Source: Ciona intestinalis (Eukaryota; Chordata; Ascidiacea; Phlebobranchia; Cionidae). Taken from it: a DNA stretch of 64,000 nucleotides. The notes below the pieces were generated by a model. It was not told the origin of the DNA and did not search any database. It saw only the letters and a list, made by a program, of their open reading frames with translations. The stretch spans positions 78,251 through 142,250 of the forward strand of contig NW_004190428.2 in NCBI RefSeq assembly GCF_000224145.3, given 5' to 3'. The translations under genes and the position numbers were made by a program. Below, piece after piece: positions 60,601-64,000 of the stretch (its first letter is position 1; every line of letters begins with the position of its first letter).

Positions 60601-62845
60601 TAAGTAATTTATGTCAGATTAAATCGCCATAATTTATTTTTTTATTCAATATGTTTTAACGTTTTTACAAATTCCCTTCCATTCATTGTTTTTATTGTTT
60701 TTATCTAATCTTTGCTAAATAACAATTCCGATTCTCTTTATTACGTTGTTTAGTTTATAGTTTTTATAAAAATTAAAATAGTTAAATTAAACAATTTTTT
60801 GACCAACAAATTTTAATAACATTTACAAAGCATGAATCTAACTAATACTGCTGTTTTTTTTTAAATAAAATCTGTAAGTTTTTTATAAAATTTAGTTTAA
60901 ATTTATTTTTAATAAAAATTATTTTAGATTGCATTAATCGGGAAATGGCTGAGTCATCCGTCTGTATTGATAATGAAGTTGATGATTATGATGAGTCATA
61001 TTTTGATCTAGGTGAGAAATGCAGTGTCATGGTAAAAATATGAAGAACAAATTGTATAGTTACAAAAAAAAATTTGAAGCAAAATTTGCTGCTTGCAGCC
61101 AGATAACATACTGCATGGCAAATATATGTCGGTGAAATAAAATTATCCTTCTTTAGAGAAAATAAACTTAATTGTTTTATATATTTGTGTTTGCCAATTT
61201 ATGTTTAGGCAGAATTGTTTGATATATTTTTTTTAGAATATTGTTTTGGTGTTTTGAATAAGTAAAACTGAATGTATCTTATGTTGTATATTAAAGTTAG
61301 GATGTTTATATTAAATGTTTGCCTATCCACACACTGTAATAGCTTTAGCAACTCAACTGTGGAAATAGAAGCTCGTAGTTTTTTAACAAATAATTTAAAA
61401 TACATTTATTTTAATCAAATTTTCGCTAAAATATTTTTTAAAACATTTTTTTAAAAACATTTTTACGAAACATTTTAACGAAACAGATGAACCAGACCCA
61501 ACAACCCCACCAAGTGATAAAACCACTCAAGACAACTCGTTANNNNNNNNNNNNNNNNNNNNNNNNNNNNNNNNNNNNNNNNNNNNNNNNNNTTTAATCA
61601 AATTTTCGCTAAAATGTTTTTTAAAACATTTTTTTACAAAACAGATGAACCAGACCCAACAACCCCACCAAGTGATGAAACCACTCAAGACAACTCGTTA
61701 TATTTTCCCAAAAACTTGTTGTTGTATATCGGACTTTCATTGTCTCTAGCACTCATAGTGGTCATTCTGGTATTTCTTATCAGGAACGTTTTTAAAAAGA
61801 AAAAAATAGAAAAAAGTAATTTTTTTAGATTTTGTAAATAATTGTTGAAAATTTTTGTGTGAAGAAGTATTTTAGTTATTAGAAAAATGTAATATTTGCT
61901 ATTTTTTAAACCTATAAATATTTTTTTCTTTTTTTTCCAATTCATGTTATAACTAGTTATTGCACTGCTATGCAAGAATAAATAGGATACATACGTGGTA
62001 ACTAAAGCGGGCACGAGGTAAATGAAACAGAACACCTGTGTTATAACAACTGTTGTTGCCCCGCCATGCGAGGATAAATAGATTACATACGAGGTAACTT
62101 GTAAGCGACCACAAGGTGAATGAAACAGGACACCCATTTTATAACGATTGACGTTGCCCCGCCATGAAAGTAAGTAATATTTATTTATTAACAACTTATT
62201 TTAAATCTTCCAGGTCCAGTTCTCTTTATTTGCAGTCGTGATTCAAATTACGCTGAAGTTACGTCATGTTTAGCGAGCTTCGTGAAAACATATTCAACCA
62301 GAGAAGTTGAATGTAACATGTGGCATCTAACCGATCAAAATATCTTGGGGTGGCTGCATAGGTGGTTAGGGGTTGCTGCTGATGTTGTGTTAATTTATGG
62401 ACGAAAGGAGAGAGAAAATTTAGAAGAAGGCAGTGCCAGCAATGATCTTTTTGTTCTCTCTTTGCGGAAACTAAAAGAAAAAGAAAAAAAGTTTCATTTG
62501 GTTGGCTTTGAAAAAAAAACTTTGAGAGATTTTGAGAAAACTGGTTTGGAGAAAAAGTTTCTTTTGGTTAGAGATGTGGGAATTTTTTTCCAGGATATTG
62601 TTGGAAAGTTTAAAGCTCGTTCTGAGAACCAGCTGGTGACACTAGAGAGACTTATTAAGTGCGCTGTTGAAGTTGAAACAGAAAAAAAGGAAAATTTCGA
62701 TCGAGATTCTGGTTTCTTTTTAAAAAGTGAGAGTGGGAGGGATAAGGAGAGAGAGTGGGAGGAAAATGAAAGTCACGAATCTACTTTTGTTTTTGATTCA
62801 ACGACAGATTATACAAGCACAGATATTAGTGTCTCGTTATTGTAG
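57685..62845 (+). CDS. Interleukin-17 receptor-like protein with SEFIR domain
   Basis: Seven exons with matching phases: 57685-57802, 59424-59555, 59705-59832, 60079-60223, 60928-61011, 61645-61815 and 62214-62845 (stop TAG). Total about 469 residues. Signal peptide MNNGLFYLFVLLLLCHNVVN. The ectodomain of about 200 residues is short for the family (NVTWYQNAEVF, GYVLELTSSM, YFIQLFSMPVYN, YDSCEIDVP). An acidic juxtamembrane exon (DNEVDDYDESYFD) is followed by a TM segment (LLLYIGLSLSLALIVVILVF) and a basic stop-transfer. The last exon is a SEFIR domain: box 1 PVLFICSRDSNYAEV and FVKTYSTREVECNMW, then GWLHRWLGVAADVVLIYG. SEFIR domains recruit Act1/CIKS-like adaptors. The tail is charged (Lys/Glu-rich, then Ser/Thr-rich). 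Which IL-17R subtype it matches cannot be said. Confidence 0.88.
57828..59415. repeat. 71-bp minisatellite, about 22 units, filling IL-17 receptor intron 1
   Basis: The intron is 57803-59423 (1621 bases), about 98% array. The acceptor of exon 2 arises in the broken last unit (GTGAGCATGATGTATTACAG). One unit has a 5-base deletion (near 57940), and units contain few substitutions. Confidence 0.95.
59865..60030. repeat. 126-bp-family repeat, about 1.3 units
   Basis: TTTATATCCTTGTGGGTGGG, GTGCCCACAGTCGAGTTGCT, CAGTGTGTGGATAAGCAGAC. In the IL-17 receptor intron before exon 4. A remnant is at 61320-61368. Confidence 0.85.
60262..60465. mobile_element. MITE-like TIR element in IL-17 receptor intron
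   Basis: Left TCTGTGGGGTAAGATAAGAC; right AAAAATGTGCCATCTTTCCC then CACCTTACTTTA. Interior AATGAACTGTGGGAGTCATT. Confidence 0.75.
61411..61720. repeat. Duplicated start of IL-17 receptor TM exon around a 50-N gap
   Basis: The sequence 61411-61542 (intron end plus exon start, acceptor at 61486) recurs at 61593-61700 with single-base differences (AGTGATAAAACC versus AGTGATGAAACC). The first copy stops at the gap, so it is probably a second haplotype or an unmerged contig end rather than a second exon. Confidence 0.75.
61945..62165. repeat. 98-bp-family repeat, about 2 units
   Basis: TACATACGTGGTAACTAAAG, AAATGAAACAGAACACCTGT, TTGCCCCGCCATGCGAGGAT. In the intron just upstream of the SEFIR exon. 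Confidence 0.85.
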
Positions 62846-64000
62846 GCCATATCTTCTGAACCAGAGGCCGTAGGCCTTTTCTAAAAAGTGCCGGCAAAAT
62901 TCTTGAAAATTTGTGTCATTTAAACAGCTGTGATAAACTACCTGCATAATAATCATTATAACTTTTTTGTTGAACCCATGTTGCACAATCTGCTAATGAA
63001 GATTTTTATTTTGCGAATCAGAAATTTTTAAAACATTCCAATTTTTTTGGAGTTTAATTTTTGTCGTTTTATTTTCACTGATGCACTAACTTTGCCATGG
63101 TTTTATATCGTGAGAAATTTTTTCTTGCCTTTGCCTGAAAACTGCCTGCCTTTTTATTTCTGTAGTTTAAAGTAGTTTTATTTGTGTAGTTTATTTTACA
63201 TCCTACTTACACATTTTGATGCAAAAAATACACATTTCTGGTCACTTTTAATATAATATAGGACACAAACTGTCTGTTTTTAAAAAATGCCGAAACAAAT
63301 TGTTAAAAATTACAAAAAGTTTTGCAAAAATAATAAATTTGTGGTAATTTGGCTATTTTTTAGTCTTTTTTACCGAAACATTTGAAAATGACGACACGTC
63401 ATGTATATGCGCCATTATCTTTGTAATGCACCTGTTAAATATTTGCAATAATAGCATATATATATAAACGTAGTTTATATTTTGTATGTTACCATTTTTT
63501 TATAATGTTAGTTGCACAATGTGATTTTTTTTACAATGTTCACAACATATTTTGCAACTTTATATTCCTATATTAGTAGTAAAATTGTGTGGCACCTTAA
63601 AATACTTGCCACGGTCTAGTTTCGTGGTGTCTCTTGCCACAGAAAGTAAAACCCCAATGTTAAGTCACATGCCATTGTACTCTTTATAATGATACATAAT
63701 ATATGTTGAAATTTCTTATATTACTGTAGTAGTAAATTTGAATGACACCACAGATTGCATGGTGTGGTGCCATGGTATCTACTCGGTGCCGTGGTATCTA
63801 CCCGATGCCATGGCACAGTGGTCAGTGTGCCTATAAAATGAAAAAAATCATTTAGTCTACAAAGTTACATTCAAAAAACTTGCAAGTGGGCACAAGGTGT
63901 ATGAAACAAACACCTGTGTTATAACAACTGTTTTTGCCCAAAAAACGATAAATAAATTACATTAATTTAAAATTTAAAACCTTACAGTTAGGTACCTACC
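62846..64000. other. IL-17 receptor 3' flank
   Basis: AT-rich, no coding signal seen on either strand. Short direct repeats GTGCCATGGTATCTACTCG and GTGCCGTGGTATCTACCCG lie at 63765-63805. A degenerate SINE/98-bp-type end lies at 63830-63960. Confidence 0.5.

Overview
The window is metazoan nuclear DNA: AT-rich, with spliced genes, GT-AG introns, animal-only families (EAG potassium channel, IL-17 receptor, very large EGF/laminin-G protein) and heavy interspersed plus tandem repeats. Compact genes, an invertebrate-style gene set and an IL-17 receptor/FAM20B/SURF2/PIGO/ABCE1/MSH5 neighbourhood suggest an invertebrate chordate, most likely an ascidian of the Ciona type. That placement is inference, not proof. 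No bacterial, phage or CRISPR features are present.

Layout. 193-2086 (-): three exons (S1 to the start of S5) of an EAG/KCNH potassium channel. 4761-33886 (-): one very large gene for a secreted or membrane protein of the Crumbs/EYS type. It has a signal peptide, a cupredoxin-like N-terminal domain, about 40 EGF modules, an exon of roughly 100 seven-residue repeats, a laminin-G domain, two EGFs and a second laminin-G domain; its 3' end is not found. 34963-35179 (+): one isolated tubulin tyrosine ligase-like (TTLL) exon inside a tandem repeat. 37340-41512 (-): FAM20B (glycosaminoglycan xylosylkinase), last exon(s) missing. 42254-45166 (-): SURF2. 45482-46871 (-): C-terminal part of PIGO. 47589-50445 (-): complete ABCE1 in four exons. 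51315-53888 (+): MSH5 as one uninterrupted ORF, divergent from ABCE1. 57685-62845 (+): IL-17 receptor with signal peptide, TM segment and SEFIR domain.

Repeats make up a large part of the rest. There are 71-bp, 98-bp, 60-bp, 97-bp and about 126-bp minisatellites, a tRNA-derived SINE family, and a roughly 190-bp terminal-inverted-repeat element (MITE). At least seven introns consist almost wholly of one minisatellite. The 71-bp and 98-bp units share sequence. The 98-bp unit also occurs as the tail of the SINE, and the 60-bp unit resembles the SINE B-box region, so several repeat families seem to be related.

Assembly state. N gaps are at 2131-2373, 3049-3548, 10467-10516, 12413-12462, 25407-25508, 27540-28360, 35416-35465, 36379-36503, 46595-46644 and 61543-61592. 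The 50-N ones look like default unknown-size gaps. Several gaps are flanked by near-identical sequence, and three genes (KCNH, TTLL, PIGO) are fragments. Some duplications or interleavings may therefore be assembly artefacts. Exon ends given below were set by reading splice sites and checking that intron phases match.
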